A stretch of DNA of 64,000 nucleotides from Straminergon stramineum (GCA_963920665.1 OY987272.1:14575001-14639000); one strand, 5' to 3'. Shown: positions 13,837 through 26,586, numbered from the stretch's first letter. The notes: generated by a model not told the origin, from the sequence alone. Numbers and translations are program-made.

Positions 13837-13901
13837 GTCACTTGCTTGAGACCTGAAGTTTAAGCCGTCTCACCTTGCAAATGAATGGCTTGATTGGTAT
13901 G

Positions 13902-13925
13902 TTAACCCCTAAATGCCCAAGCCTT
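13902..13925. mobile_element. Isolated TTAACCCCT element end
   Basis: TTAACCCCTAAATGCCCAAG matches the terminal consensus of the TTAA family described at 22981-23933. The partner is unknown. The right ends at 21099 or 21827 are possible, in which case later insertions lie between them. Confidence 0.35.
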
Positions 13926-14805
13926 TTCAAGTGTGTTTTGACTATAAAAAAGAGTATTGGCTTGTAGTTATCCTCAATGAAGCAAATTGTGTTTTTTTCC
14001 AAATCTAACCGTATAGATGTTAATAGAGCTTGTTTAGTAGTAAGCAAACCAATTTCAAGTGCGAAATTTCCTAGGAGTTGTGATATTATACCAAGGGAGA
14101 TATACATTTTCTATTTTTAGTACATTATCTTTGTCCACAATGTTTCAAAAATTTGCATATATATATTTTTGGGGATTGGAGGTAACATGACCAACTTCAA
14201 AGAGTGTTAGCACACTAAAATGCACTTCCAAAAAACTTAATTTCACATGAAAAGACATCAAAATCATTATACAATCCACCTTGCAATTGTTGAAATGTAA
14301 TTTTTGTTTATAAGTAGAAATTGCAAATATCTTCAAATAAACACTTGCATGTTGAAATTTTCAATGGTAAAAATCATGAAAAGATTTTAAACTTTTCATT
14401 GGGACCATTCTCAAAGCAAATGGATAAGTACAATTTCTTAGATCTCAAATCAAATGAAATTACCAAGCTTGTATAAAGCCAGGATATAAAATAAATTTAG
14501 CAAGCTTTACACTACACTTTTAGTACACATGCCTTTGAAGACCTCTCAATAATTGAATATGTATTTTTCTCAATAAAAAATGAAAATTTTCCATAGTTAA
14601 CCCTCAAAACTACCCGAAAAAAAATTTGAACTAATCACAGGAATTTAATTGCCCACACAGAAATGGATTTGAAATCTTAGATCAACCATATATGGTTGAC
14701 TGGACAATTAGAAGTTAATTATAGCCTGGTTGACTTTGAATTTCGATTGACTAGATCTAATGTTTGGAATTCGTATCTGATTTAATTTTCTCTATGTATT
14801 ACACC

Positions 14806-17800
14806 ACTTGGGCACGACCACGGTGAATTGATCCCCTCATTGCCCTGTTTGTGGATGGATGGGGGGATGAGGGGGCCATTCTGTTGTTGCATTGTAAATG
14901 TATTCATTATGTGAAAATTCATAATTGTTTGTTAAATTAGAGGTTTTTTTTTCTAAAATCTCAAGAAATAAATGGGGTCATACTCCACTTGAACTCTTTT
15001 TTTTTACCTCTATTTGATTTTACCTCTAATTTTTATACTTGAAGATGTTTTAATATTTTAGTTAGTTTGTTTGAAGTTGTAAAAAACAAAAGGTAAAGCT
15101 TGTTTTACCTTTCTTTAGTGTTTTGAATGGATTAGAAGTCCACGTAGATGATGTGGATAGACTTATCAAAGATAGGAGGTGGCCTATGGGTGTTTTGTGG
15201 CCCATGTGGCATCTTAGTGGCCAAAATCCACTAGCTTAGGTGGATGGCATGGAGGTGGAGGGTCATCTTCTTCCTCCTCTTTGTTTTGCTTGGGAGAGCC
15301 ATCATTTTGAGAGGACCATTGCACATTGTACATGGAGTTTTTTGCAATGAAATTTGTAGTGCTTGTGTATCTTGTTTTTGTGTTTTCAAAAAGTTATCAC
15401 TCACTAAGTTTGGAGGTAGTATATGAAAGTTATGAGTTTGGGAGTGAAGTGTTATAGAGCTGCCTCGGTTTTTCAAAAGAGTGAACTTTGGTAGAGTATA
15501 AAAGGTGGGTAGTAACTTAGTTTTGAAAGAAACTTGAGGAGGTTGTAGATACTCATGTTAGCTTTCCAAAATGGATTTATTTTCTTAGTTTGGTATTAGT
15601 ATGTGAAAGTTATGGGCTTGAGAGTGAAAAGGTGAAGAGTTACTTTCGGGTTTTCAAGAGAGTGAACTTTGAAGGGCTATGAAAGTGGGACAGTAACTTA
15701 GATTTGAGTGAAACTTGTAGAGGTTGTAGATACTCATGTTAGCTTTTCAAAATGAGTTTATTTTCTTGGTTTGGTGTTAATATATTAAAGATATGGGCTT
15801 AAGAGTGAAATATAGGTGAATTGCATTTGAGTTGGAAAGGATGAACTTTGACCAACCATAAAAGTCGGACAGTACCTTAGTTTGAATAAATTTTAAAGAG
15901 GTTGTAGAAATTTTTGTTAGCTTTTTAAGGACATATCACACTCTTAGTTTGGAGTTGTAGAGCTTCCGTGACACTCATTTTTCTATCAAATACTTCTTCA
16001 AGGGGAGTTTATGGAGGATATGACTTTTTCTACTATCTTTTATCACATATGATGTATATTGAGACTCCATGACATCTTTGAGGGGTATATGGAGATGTGA
16101 TAGTATTTTGGTTCGTATGGCTTCATCCGGGGGTTTATTATTATGTTTGTGATTTTATATGACCATTAGATCTTCCATCATTTGGGTCACATCTAGTTAT
16201 AGCTAGAAGCCCCGCATTTTCTCAAGGCAAGGCCTCTCTACTCAACATCGTCCCCATGCATCCATCCCCAACCTCCCTCCAACCTGCTCCCCTCCTACCT
16301 CCCTACTCCACTCCGACCTCCTCCCTACTCCATTGCGATTTTGACATGCAACTTTTGTTGGTGTTCCGATAGTGCTTCTCCGAATGTTCCACACCAGATC
16401 TGTTCCAAATGTCGAAACTCCGTCAATGTTTGAAACAACATGATGCTCCAAATGTTGAAACTTTCTTGTTGTTCCGATATTGTATCATTTCAGTCTTGTC
16501 GAAGCTCCTTAAAGCTTCGTGAAAAGTGGATCTAGTAGAACTTTGTAGAAGTTGGATCTGAAGTTTGGAGTCTCTACTACGTTTTTTTGTCGTTGGAGTA
16601 TTTGACAAATGAGAGAGGCGATCCCAATTGTGTAGCTATATAGTGATGTTCAGGGAAGGCTGTATGTTAATGTGTACTGAGGGTGGTAACGTGGGACGTC
16701 CAGACATTCAATGTCTTGCTCTTGAACCTAAGTGGCAACTTCAACTTTGTAGGTTACAGAGATGTAGAAAGCAACACTTCATGTGGAGAAAGCTACCTCA
16801 TGTAGCAGTATTTGCATTTTGATCGATCGAAATTGTCTTGGCTTATTTATTGTGTTGAACTTTTGTGAATGTCATGATCAACCCCATTGTTCAATGAGAC
16901 TTTTTGTTCAATGGGTTTGATGGTCAGGCATGCATCAATTATGTGGTATTGGTTTGAAGGCTCTATTCTTCATAAGTCATCCAAAATCCCATAAACTAGC
17001 TAATGCTAAATCACATCATTTCATTCGTTGTTTGTGTATGACTTTGTTGACTTTGAACTGAAGGAGAGGAAACTTTGCATCAACAATGCTTGCATTGATA
17101 GGACGACAAGACGTCTCTTTTTATAGCTACTTATAAACCCCTTAGAGCTCTAAATCGTGGGAAGGCAATTAGGACACTTCAAAAGTGAGGAAAGTTTGAG
17201 TGCAAAAAATGATAGGTTTTCTTGATTCTAGCATGAAGAAACCACATGATCTAGTAGAGGACTCGCCAAATTGCATAATTCAAGAAACTGATTCAAAAGA
17301 ATGCATGCCATTGCAAAAAATTTAAGCTATGACCAAGTTACAAATTCCTTTCTATGAAAATTTACTGCAAAATAATTCAAGGACTTTTGTTTAGTGTCCC
17401 TCAAAATGCAATGAACTCTTAAAGTCACGCTTCGTGGTCCTTCTACATTAGTGAAGGTACTTCCTTACATGAATTGTTTGGCAAATTGCATCAAGTATCA
17501 TCATGTTGTATCAGTTTGAAACATAGTCGATCTCATTGAAACCATGAATGAGTAGCCATTTCCTATGATTTTCAATTTTCAAGCTAAAAATGAGACTATA
17601 GTTTGGCTTGAAATTTGAAAATCATGGAGAATGGTTACTCATTGACAATTGATAACCACCAAATGAATTAGTGGCACTGGTTTCAAAGTCATTGAGAAAG
17701 CCTACTCAATGAACATCGAAAACCATCAATTAGTTGCATCAATTTGAAACACAAATGATCTAAGGTGTAGAGATTTATTGTTATTTTACAATGAAATTTT

Positions 17801-18330
17801 ATCTTCATTTGCTTCAGATATCCTACATATAGATTCATTTGCAAATTATTAAGTAAAATTTGGAACATATCCAAATTTTGAGAAAAATGAAGACAAATAG
17901 AGATATTTTTAAAGGTCATGAAATGTCACTTTCTATTCGTTTCCTACTTTACATCTTGTCTAAGATTTCATTTGAACTCTCATTCAATTATTTTATATAT
18001 TTTTTGGAATGGCAACAAGACTTGATTGCATGTAAGCTAGTCAAATTATCAAACTCAAATAAATAAAAATGTCTATTAGGTGAGAATCCTCAGACAACCA
18101 AACACTTCTAATCGAATGAAACGTCCTTCAAAGCACGAAATTCCACACTGGAGTGTGAAATTGAGAAGGTCGGAGTGGAGCAGGGAGGTCGTGGGGAGCA
18201 GGTCGGAGGGAGGTTGGGGATGGATGCACAGGGACGGAATGGCCCCCTCATCCCCCATCCATCCGCAATCAGGGCAATGGGGGGGTCAATTCACCCTGGC
18301 CACTCAGGCACTGGGCATGTCAATGCTAAT
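14806..18330. mobile_element. Composite element with long G-rich inverted repeats, split by an insertion
   Basis: The left end at about 14830-14880 (GGTGAATTGATCCCCTCATT, then GGATGGATGGGGGGATGAGG and GGCCATTC) is the reverse complement of 18236-18300. The right repeat continues inward to about 18165 with a CATCCATCCCCAACCTCC motif. The matching continuation of the left repeat is not next to 14880 but at about 16245-16330. This indicates that some 1.36 kb (about 14880-16245) was inserted inside the left repeat. No transposase reading frame is visible. The precise termini and target duplication could not be fixed. Confidence 0.6.
15405..15965. repeat. 180-bp tandem repeat array, about three copies
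   Basis: Equivalent positions recur every 180 bp: the GAAAGTTATG block at 15425, 15605 and (as TAAAGATATG) 15785, and the CTTAGTTTGG-type block at about 15583, 15763 and 15943. Copies share GTGAACTTTG, GAGGTTGTAGA and TGTTAGCTTT blocks. The array lies inside the insertion that split the 14.8-18.3 kb element. Its reverse complement resembles the array at 20585-21060. Confidence 0.75.
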
Positions 18331-18726
18331 AACTTATGCTGATTTTTATGCCTCCCCCACTCTCAGACTTCCCAAGTAATAACCAACACTGGTTCAGTAT
18401 TTTCTGTATTTTCTAATTTCCCTACTCTCTATGGGCTTTGGAATTTATAAATTCCGGTACTACCTGGCAGTCACTCAGTGTACTTCTTTAACCTTCACTC
18501 TGTGGGAAAGAATTGAAATTCTACTGGGGAATTTTAGAATTAGATGCTACTGGTTCAGTGTTTTGAACAGGCATCATAACTCAAAGACAAAAAGAAATCA
18601 TAAGGAAGACCAAATTTGGGGACCCCAGGGATATCCTCCTGTTTTGGTTTGGTTTTTTCTACTAGTATGTCTGATGTGAAATCCGAACATGGGACCAATC
18701 TAAGCCACAATTGTCCTCAACAGCAA
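18331..18726. other. Intergenic DNA, nothing recognised
   Basis: About 400 bp between two transposons. Short open frames here have no coding character. Confidence 0.4.
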
Positions 18727-19080
18727 TGTAAGGGAGGCAACCCATTCCTGATCACCACACCCAGCTTTTGGCATTATAGACTATCTCCTGTGATTACAGG
18801 ATAGGCAAATCTGGTTCCCCTCTCCCCTCAAGGAAAAATGAGGGCTGTAGATGGAGTGATGAAGCCACTGCTCCTGCCATTGATTCCAGTTTTTTGGGGG
18901 GGAATAAATTACAGAATTTCAGACTGGCCCTGCCCCTGCCATTCCCTCCCCCTCCATTTCCTGGCTGTTGATTTAAAATAAAATAAAATAAAATAACCCC
19001 CCTCTTTAATGTCGTTGATTGAATAAAAAATATATATTGAATATTGAATACAGAATACATACTGATTAAGTATTGAATAC

Positions 19081-19168
<88 letters not shown>

Positions 19169-19724
19169 AATACATATTGAATATGTTGATATAACCCATA
19201 TCATTTGCCAAATAAACTGCTTATCAAAATTACAAGTATGCGTGGGAGTGACTTTTGAAAAGAAATTGGTAAGTGGGGTAATACAATAAAAAATCAATCC
19301 CATTGTCCCACTATCATTTGGATGGATACTTGTCCCTCACTATCCACTCAAAAGATAGACAGACACTCTCATGCATACTCTAGACAGCTCTCTTTCAGGG
19401 TAGGAGGAGATGACATGATTAATTATAGCACAATTCTCCTTGCAATTGTGGCACACTGTGATTGTTTTACAACACTCTCAATTCTTGGGTGGATTTTGCA
19501 ACTAGCCCTTGTGGGAAACATGAAGGTCTACATGACTAGAGTGGGAAGAATTGAATCTTCTACTAAAAAAATGCATAGTAATTATTTTTTGTGAAATAAA
19601 AATCTTGAAAATTATAGAAACCTTCTTAACTCTATTTCTGCACACTGGAAAATTCCCCCCCAAGTAACTTGTCCTCAACATAGGTGGAACCCCTTAAGTG
19701 GTTGGAAATGGATTGCCTCCCTTA
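18727..19724. mobile_element. TIR element, GGGAGGCAACCC family, copy A
   Basis: The left end GTAAGGGAGGCAACCCATTC and the reversed right end GTAAGGGAGGCAATCCATTT form terminal inverted repeats. The interior near the right end matches copies B (27219-27630) and C (49203-49612), including a GGATTTTGCAA block. This copy is longer because it holds an AAAAT microsatellite and a long TA run. It has no transposase frame. Superfamily unassigned. Confidence 0.6.
19083..19162. repeat. (TA)n microsatellite, about 40 units
   Basis: An uninterrupted run of TA dinucleotides inside copy A of the GGGAGGCAACCC element. A short AAAAT repeat precedes it at about 18975-18996. Confidence 0.95.
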
Positions 19725-20180
19725 CTCCAAGACATGATACTCATCGAAAGCACACAATTGCTTGTGCATCTCATTTTGGCAAAATTGGCAAATTGGCAAT
19801 TAGAATCGTAAACTTTGGGGAACAAATTTACTAAACTTCAATCTATTCTAGAACTTGCCAGTGATCAAAAGTACACAATGGTTTGTGTGTCTCATTTTTA
19901 GGTATTGAAAATAGGTCGATTGAAACCTTACCTACTCAATGTAAAAAAGTGACTCAGCACACATGAACATCGCTGGAATCGTTCCACACGCACCTTCCAC
20001 AACCTATGTAGCAGCACCAAGTGACACAAAATCAACATCCAGCTCGTCAACCTTGCGTCCTTGTGGACACACACCGAAATGGACACCTTCAAAATCCAAT
20101 CACACAAACCCACATTATCATAAAACTACATCAAATTTACTTCCATGCCCACTCGTTTGAAGTCAAAGAGCTCACATTGA

Positions 20181-21099
20181 TTAACCCCTCACAGGTTCAA
20201 AAAACAACATTTCTTTTGAAGTGTTATAGATATAATTTTCAGTAAGTTACAAAGATCTCAACCATACAATCTTATAGTGCACTTGTTGTAGATGACGTGC
20301 ATCAAATTTGGTGTAATTTGACCACGTAGATTGCAAGATTATAATGTTTAAGTGTTGAAAAAGGATGCTCAAATTTTCCTAAAAATACATTTGGAGGCAA
20401 AATATGGTTTCTAAATCTATTCAAATGAAAAGACTTTAAACTATAAAGTGATTCCAAATCAGCATAAAAACACTTTGATGAAAAAAAATATATCATTCCA
20501 TTGACTCATTGTCTCTGCAAAATGGCTTTGAAATGTCAAAAAATAGCAAGAAAAGTTGCAAAAAACACATCAAAAATTGAACCTCCTTCTACTAAAATAC
20601 TTCTCAGGCACTCATAACTTCTTGGATTGGTATGAAATTTCATACACACAAACTAGACTAATATGCACAACTTTTCCACAAAATTTTATTGAAAACAAAT
20701 ATTGTACAAAGAAGAAACAAGCCGCCAAAGTTCACTATATTCCAAAAATGTCGGGATTTTGAACTTCAAATTGCTCTCACACATTCAAAACAATCTGGAT
20801 TGACATGAAAATTCTGCCAGAATAACTAGACTTCAAGGAGAACATAACCCAACAAATTTAATTGAGAATGAACTTTGGATGAAGGAGATACAAGCCCCCA
20901 AAGTTGCAGCCATCAAATGTAGTTCAGTGAACTCAAATTGAACTTGTGAACTTCGATTGGCTTCCAAAAATTCAGAACATCTTGGATTGATCTGAAATTT
21001 TTACCTCACAAATTCGAAGAGAGAGCACAAATTTTCCAACAAGTTTTATTGTATTTGACCTAAGGACACTTTTGGTCCCCTTTGGTGGTTAGGGGTTAA
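20181..21099. mobile_element. TTAA-family element, 919 bp, carrying a tandem array
   Basis: The left end is TTAACCCCTCACAGG and the reversed right end is TTAACCCCTAACCACC. They share the first nine bases and the AC that follows. The left interior (GATTGCAAGATTATAATGTT near 20328) matches the 953-bp element at 22981 (GATTGAAAGATTATAACATT), which links the two. The right half is a tandem array at 20585-21060. No transposase frame is present. Confidence 0.6.
20585..21060. repeat. About 176-bp tandem array, 2.6 copies
   Basis: The block CTTGGATTGGTATGAAAT recurs as TCTGGATTGACATGAAAA and CTTGGATTGATCTGAAAT at about 20622, 20797 and 20973. Each copy has a following AACTTTTCCACAAAATTTTA-like block and an AAGCCSCCAAAGTT block. 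Read in reverse complement it resembles the 180-bp array at 15405-15965 (GTGAACTTTGG, AAGTTATGAG). Confidence 0.65.
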
Positions 21100-21577
21100 T
21101 TACTACTAACACCACTTCAACACATACATCAAGACTTGTCGCCCCAACCTCTCACACTCTCAATTTCTTGCTGACTCAACGAGTTTTTCACTTCCCTAAT
21201 CAAATTCAACCCAACTAACTTAGCAACAACCCCTAACAAGGTAAAGTTGCGCACCAATGAGCCTAAACCCTAACTTGGTTTTGAAGTAATTGCAAAAGTA
21301 GAACTCAACAATGCCTGAAGCAAAATAATCACAAGCTTACTTTCTACAATTGGGTAGAAACACTACAATACTACAATGCTTGGAGAAACTTGCGGCAAAC
21401 ACATTGGATGAGTGCGAAACCCTAACAATGGAAGACTTGGATTGTTTGTTGATTATTCATATTTAATTGTAGGCCACAACATTGATAGTATTGCAAGTGG
21501 TTCTCATTTTTTTCTATCAAGATTGATGGCGATAGTTCCTTAGCATTGTTTATTCCCAAAAAATTGAATAAACAACA
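21100..21577. other. Intergenic DNA between two TTAA elements
   Basis: About 480 bp without a recognisable feature. Confidence 0.4.
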
Positions 21578-21827
21578 TTAACCCCTCAAGGCCCAAGCAA
21601 TTTTTGTACTTTTTCACAAGTTTGAACTTTGACTAGCAATATGCATTGTACATCAAGCTTATTACATGATGTCAATTGTACTTTTGAACTTCTCCGTTCA
21701 ACATGAACATCATAATATGAAATTCACTTAGATATACTTCTTTGATTGTGGGGAAATGAAGTTATAACTTTGACCAGTTGAACAAGTGAGAGGCCCAAAA
21801 CAAGCTCCTTGGGCCTTGAGGGGTTAA
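21578..21827. mobile_element. TTAA-family MITE, 250 bp with perfect 20-bp ends
   Basis: Both ends read TTAACCCCTCAAGGCCCAAG inward, a perfect 20-bp inverted repeat. The outermost TTAA is the likely target duplication, leaving ends that start with CCCC. It has no coding capacity. The near-perfect ends suggest a fairly recent insertion. Confidence 0.8.
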
Positions 21828-22980
21828 GGGGATATTGCACTTAATCCATCAAGATTAACAGCTGGGATTTTTTGTCAAAGGGAGACAAAGCACAGACCAT
21901 TAAAAGAATATCAAAAATAGTATTTTGCTTTTGGTGTTTTTTGAATTTTTAGTTTTTAAGTTAATATTCAATTTCTTAACTACACAATAATTAAAGTTAC
22001 AAATGGAATGCAAAATAATAAAATAAAAATAAAAATGGAACAAAAAATAATAATAAAGTCAAAGGATGGAAAAAAATTAGAACACAACAAAGTAATCATA
22101 AAGTGTGTGCAATGAGGATTCAAAAGTTGGAGTTTGAATAAAGTATAAAACAAAATTTCTTGAAGCACCAAAACTAGGTTTGATAGAATTTGGTGTGATT
22201 CTTTTATACTATTCTTAATTAAGCCTTCCTCTAACACCCCTTCTACAAACTTGGGAGACCTTTACAATTAACTCTAGTATTCAAAACTTTTGTTAAACCA
22301 TTTGTATAAATATTGATGGGATCAAAACAATAAATAAATTTGTTTAACTTCAAATTGATGTGAATTAATCATATCATTCCTTCATTCATAAAATCCCAAT
22401 CATCATCTTGTAGGTAGCGGATATGAATTGAGCTTTCAATATCATATGATTCAAGACCACCTGTCACTGGGATTACTCTAATGGAGTTATAAATAGTAAA
22501 ATTATGAATAATAGAAGCTTGTATCACTTTAAGTTTCCTAACAAGCAATTGAAAATAGGTACTCCATTTTTTACAATTCAAGGCATTGAAAGCTTGTGCT
22601 AGATTGGCATTAACAGAGTTGCGTATAGTAGAGGTTGGTATGTCTTCACAGTTTTGAAAGACAAACTATTCATGTGAAAAATTTTCTTCACACCTTTACA
22701 GCATCATCAAATACTGTTGCAAAATGTGAGATATGATGTTAGTAGCTACTTTTGATTAGGACACTAAAAGTCATATATAGTACAAAAAAGGATGAACTAA
22801 ATAGGAAAGAGTTTGATACATGGATTGCAATATTTCATCAAGAAGAACAATTATTGTATTGAATGACAATAACAAGTGAGAAGAATTCTTAGATCATACA
22901 AAAAATTGCAAAAAATAAAACAAATGAATCAATAATCTATGTTCTTCACAAATTAATTTAAAGGCATTGTGAGGAAAAGT
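21828..22980. other. AT-rich intergenic DNA, nothing recognised
   Basis: About 1.15 kb. No coding signal, RNA gene or repeat partner was recognised. Confidence 0.4.
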
Positions 22981-23933
22981 TTAACCCCTAAAGGACCGAG
23001 GTTTTTTTTCAGGGAGACATTGTCAAAAACTGCATTTTTTTGGTATGTTATTCAAAAATTAAAACTAAAATTTCTATTTGAAAATTTAACCATACAAAGT
23101 ATTTAAAGTATTTTACCAATGTGTGAAAAAAAATTTAGACCATTTCACCATGTGGATTGAAAGATTATAACATTCAAAGTTTGAAAAAAAAAATTCATCA
23201 TAGCCCGACAGGGACAGCAGACTTTGGGCTCTCTTGGAGAATTTGTTTTCCTCTACACAACATTGAATCTCTTAACCATTCAATTGTACGTCCTCTTAGG
23301 TGCACTAATGCAAAATTTCGGAAGCAAATTCAAGTTCTAACTCTCTCTAAATTACCGTGCAATACAAAGAGGTATACAAAATTGACAATACACTAGCCAA
23401 TTTTTGAAATATTTTTGGGCATGGAGAAAATTTTTCTTAGGAAATCCAAACAGTGAAAACAGACATGACACCATCTTCTACAAGCACAAATTTTTTCATG
23501 GCCAAAAACAATTAAGACCCTACCCCCTTCAACAAGGTCTTCCAAGACCTTGGGGGAGGGGGCTTTGGCCAAGCCTCGCCTCTTAGGAGAACCGGCCAGG
23601 CAGACTAGCCTGCCTTGGCAACTTGCCATACGGGCCAGCCCACATTGGCAGCCTGCTAGGCAGGCCCCTCAACTTGGCAGGCCCCACGCCCATCCATCAA
23701 AATTTTGGGTTTAGCAACCTTCAACCCCTGCCCCCCAACAGCTGTGGCCTTTTCGGGCAAGATGACTTTTGATCTGCCCGTTGGATTTGTACAATTTTTT
23801 TTCTCTGGAAAGGTGGTTAGAATATTTACCTTGTATCAAAATTTGATAAACATCTGTTAAAAAATGACTTCTTACACACATACCTGAAATCTCCTGTATA
23901 CATTCAATGGTCATTCGGTCCTTTAGGGGTTAA
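22981..23933. mobile_element. TTAA-family element, 953 bp with perfect 19-bp ends
   Basis: Both ends read TTAACCCCTAAAGGACCGA inward, a perfect inverted repeat. The interior up to about 23430 matches 35621-36000, including a shared ACACTAGCCAATTTTTGA. A GC-rich patch at 23516-23700 carries the hairpin AAGGTCTT-CC-AAGACCTT at 23534-23551. It has no transposase, so it is non-autonomous. TTAA targets with C-rich ends are typical of the piggyBac superfamily; the assignment here is by geometry only. Confidence 0.8.
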
Positions 23934-25100
23934 TATTCAAAAAAGAAATTTACATGATAATTTATTGAAAAACATTGGTGTTGAATTTTTAAACTCAATT
24001 ATATAAATATGTAGGAATCATCCATATGCACACCTATCCTTCAACCATCACCTCAAAAAAAATTCAGAATTCCCACTATGAAGATTTCTAGGTTGAGGTG
24101 ACAACGCTTAAATTTTGTAAAATAGATATTTGCATATTTCAACTAGATTTTGGCAAAGTAATAGTACCATGATGCTCAAATGTACAAAATTAATTACACT
24201 CTGAGGGACAAATAACAAAACCTAATTACAATAAATAGATAGATATTTTTCAAAATTTAGGCGTTGTCATTCCAATATTGAAATCTCTATAGAAGGTATT
24301 ATGAAACTTTTTTGGAGATGCTTCATTGCTTGTTGAAGGAAAGATGTGCCTATGGATGTTTCCTCCATATATATGCAATCAAAATTTTTTAAATCATCAC
24401 CATTGTTTATCAATCAATTGTTATGTAAAACCATGAATACTAAATGAAACAATTCACCGAGAATGGACTTTCCTTTTTTTAAAATTGAAATTTGGTGTGC
24501 TTTATTGGGATTGCATAAGAGTTAAGTGTTAATAATTATAGACAAAAACTATTAATTGCACACTATATTACACAAAATTCTTTGAATGGGATATAGGGAT
24601 GTTTTACACCCTAGACAAGCCAAGGGACTACAAGCACCCCAAGGTCCTCCACTTTATTAGATGTAACCATGGTAAGCAAGAGTCCAAGACAACATATAAT
24701 AGTAATGACAATTTGCATGGTCTTGGTGTAAACCTAAGAGAAACCATAGCCAGGCCATATCTATTATCATCAAATCCAATATTGTCAACTACAAGATCAA
24801 TTAAATAGACAAAATCTATGATTGTAAGATTTTAGCCTATCATGGTCTCTAAGAAATTTTTTAGGCCTATCTCACAAACTTGGTCAAGAAAAAAGCTCCT
24901 AGAAAGCTCTTGAAACTAGCCAAATATTATCTACTTTGGCCATGTAGGATTCCAAGTAGACTTCTCATCCATGAAAAATAGCACGGGACTCGGCTAAAGT
25001 ATAAACTTAACTTGGACCACATGTATCTCTCCTCAAATCATTGCTTTGCTAATTCAAGAGGACCTTCGGTTCAACTTTGGTGTAAACCAACTCTTAGATC
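23934..25100. other. AT-rich intergenic DNA, nothing firm
   Basis: About 1.2 kb. Possible retroelement remains near its right edge are listed separately. Confidence 0.35.
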
Positions 25101-25400
25101 ATGTGTGAAGTAATAGATATTGTCTACATCAGTGTAACTCTATAATTAAGCATCCCAACATGCATATGTAGGAATTAAGTTGAGGGAGACATATAAATTT
25201 GTAGACATTTGCGTCACTTAAACATATGTAAGTGTGATTTGGGGGGAGTATATGGAGTTGTTGAGAATTCTTCAACTAATTTTATTAACTGTGTATGAAT
25301 TTCTTGTGCAATGTCAATGTTGGAATTTGTGTAATACTCAATAGATAGCCCCATTTCCATTCAAAAAATATATCTTATATAAAAACTTAACTAAATTAGG
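25100..25400 (+). mobile_element. Possible 3' end of a retrotransposon
   Basis: A purine run TTTGGGGGGAG at about 25240 is followed by TGTTGAGAATTCTTCAAC. This is how plant copia elements pass from the polypurine tract into the 3' LTR. The DNA just before it has no intact RNase H frame and no matching 5' LTR was found. Treat as a weak candidate. Confidence 0.25.
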
Positions 25401-25514
25401 TTTATGCCCAACTTGCTAAGTAGTTGAAAGCCTATTGGGTGCAGTCTATGAAGAGATGAATTGTTGTTGTTACTATCAACTCAAAAGATGCAAATTTTCC
25501 ATTCTTGAAAATTT

Positions 25515-25920
25515 ACCCCCCCCCCCCCCCGCCAAAAAAATGAGAGCCATCAAATATTTTTAAGAAAAATTCCCTCCCCCTTCTCATTTGCCATTGATCT
25601 TGAAAAATAAGAAATATAGATTTGGATACAAATACAGGTCTAAAATATGGATATGGATATGAAAAACAGATATGGACAAGAGTACATACGAAATACATAT
25701 ATTCACTTATCCCATATTATTTGCAACTACCCAACTCCCTCAAAATTACAAATAGGAGGAGGTGGGTAGTGGGTAAAGAAAAAGAAAATTTAATCAAAAG
25801 GGAGGGGTAGGATATTTAATATTTTAAGAAAAAATTTAAATGGAGGTCTTTTTTTCTTCTTGAAACACATGGACAATTTTCATGGGGGCTTTTGAATGAA
25901 TAGAGGGGGGGGGGGGGGGC
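25515..25920. repeat. Segment bounded by a poly-C run and a poly-G run
   Basis: An uninterrupted C tract begins at about 25516 and a G tract ends at about 25919, so the 400-bp segment has inverted homopolymer ends. Further A-rich and G-rich blocks just inside show weak inverted similarity. It could be a degenerate foldback element or two unrelated homopolymers. Confidence 0.4.
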
Positions 25921-26395
25921 ATTAATTAAAATGCACCTCATCCTTACTATCTACTCAAGAATCAAGTCTTTTATAGTTATCTTACCATCTCCCTTAACTC
26001 TTGAAGAACTAGACTTTCAAATTTTGAACAACAAATGAATACAAACACATCCCAAACACATCAATTTTGCTAAAGATTCTCTTGTTTATTTTTTAACATT
26101 TGTACAATACAGAATTGGAAGACTTTGCTTTGCAAATATTCTGTAATTTAAAAGATATTGGTAGGTTTGGCTTCAAAAAGTAACTTTTTCAATTCAATCA
26201 ACCTTTCAATATCAACTTCAATAAAAAATGAAAATGAAAATCTTCAAAATCAATACATGATTAGAACTTAACATTTTGAACTTCAAAGGAATTTAATTCG
26301 TGTTAAAATTTTTAAAAAATCAATTTACAATCTATTTTAAAAGGAATTTTAAATTCGTGGCTTCAAATTTAGTTGAAAAATATTGGTTTGTGCTC
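25921..26395. other. AT-rich intergenic DNA, nothing recognised
   Basis: About 475 bp without a supported feature. Confidence 0.4.
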
Positions 26396-26586
26396 TACAC
26401 TGAATAGGGGTATTAAGGGGACCAAAAGATTAAAGGGACTGATTCTAGAAAATTGTAAATGTTTGAAACATGATGTACATCTGTTGGACACTCCAATAAC
26501 TACTGATGTACAATAAAGGTAGATACTTTTTAATGTGGAATGTCGATTCATTAGTATAGGTCCCCTTAATACCCCTATTTAGTGTA
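26396..26586. mobile_element. TA-flanked MITE, 191 bp
   Basis: The left end TACACTGAATAGGGGTATTA and the reversed right end TACACTAAATAGGGGTATTA differ at one base and continue with a shared AGGGGACC. The outer TA on each side fits a mariner-type target duplication. There is no coding capacity. Confidence 0.75.

Noticed and set aside
13611..14107. Second copy of the SPH gene
   Set aside because: Only intron-2 sequence is shared with 31735-31937; neither adjoining exon has a counterpart, so it is a dispersed repeat.
18909..19211. 100-codon frame with alternating Ile-Tyr
   Set aside because: It is the translation of a (TA)n microsatellite.
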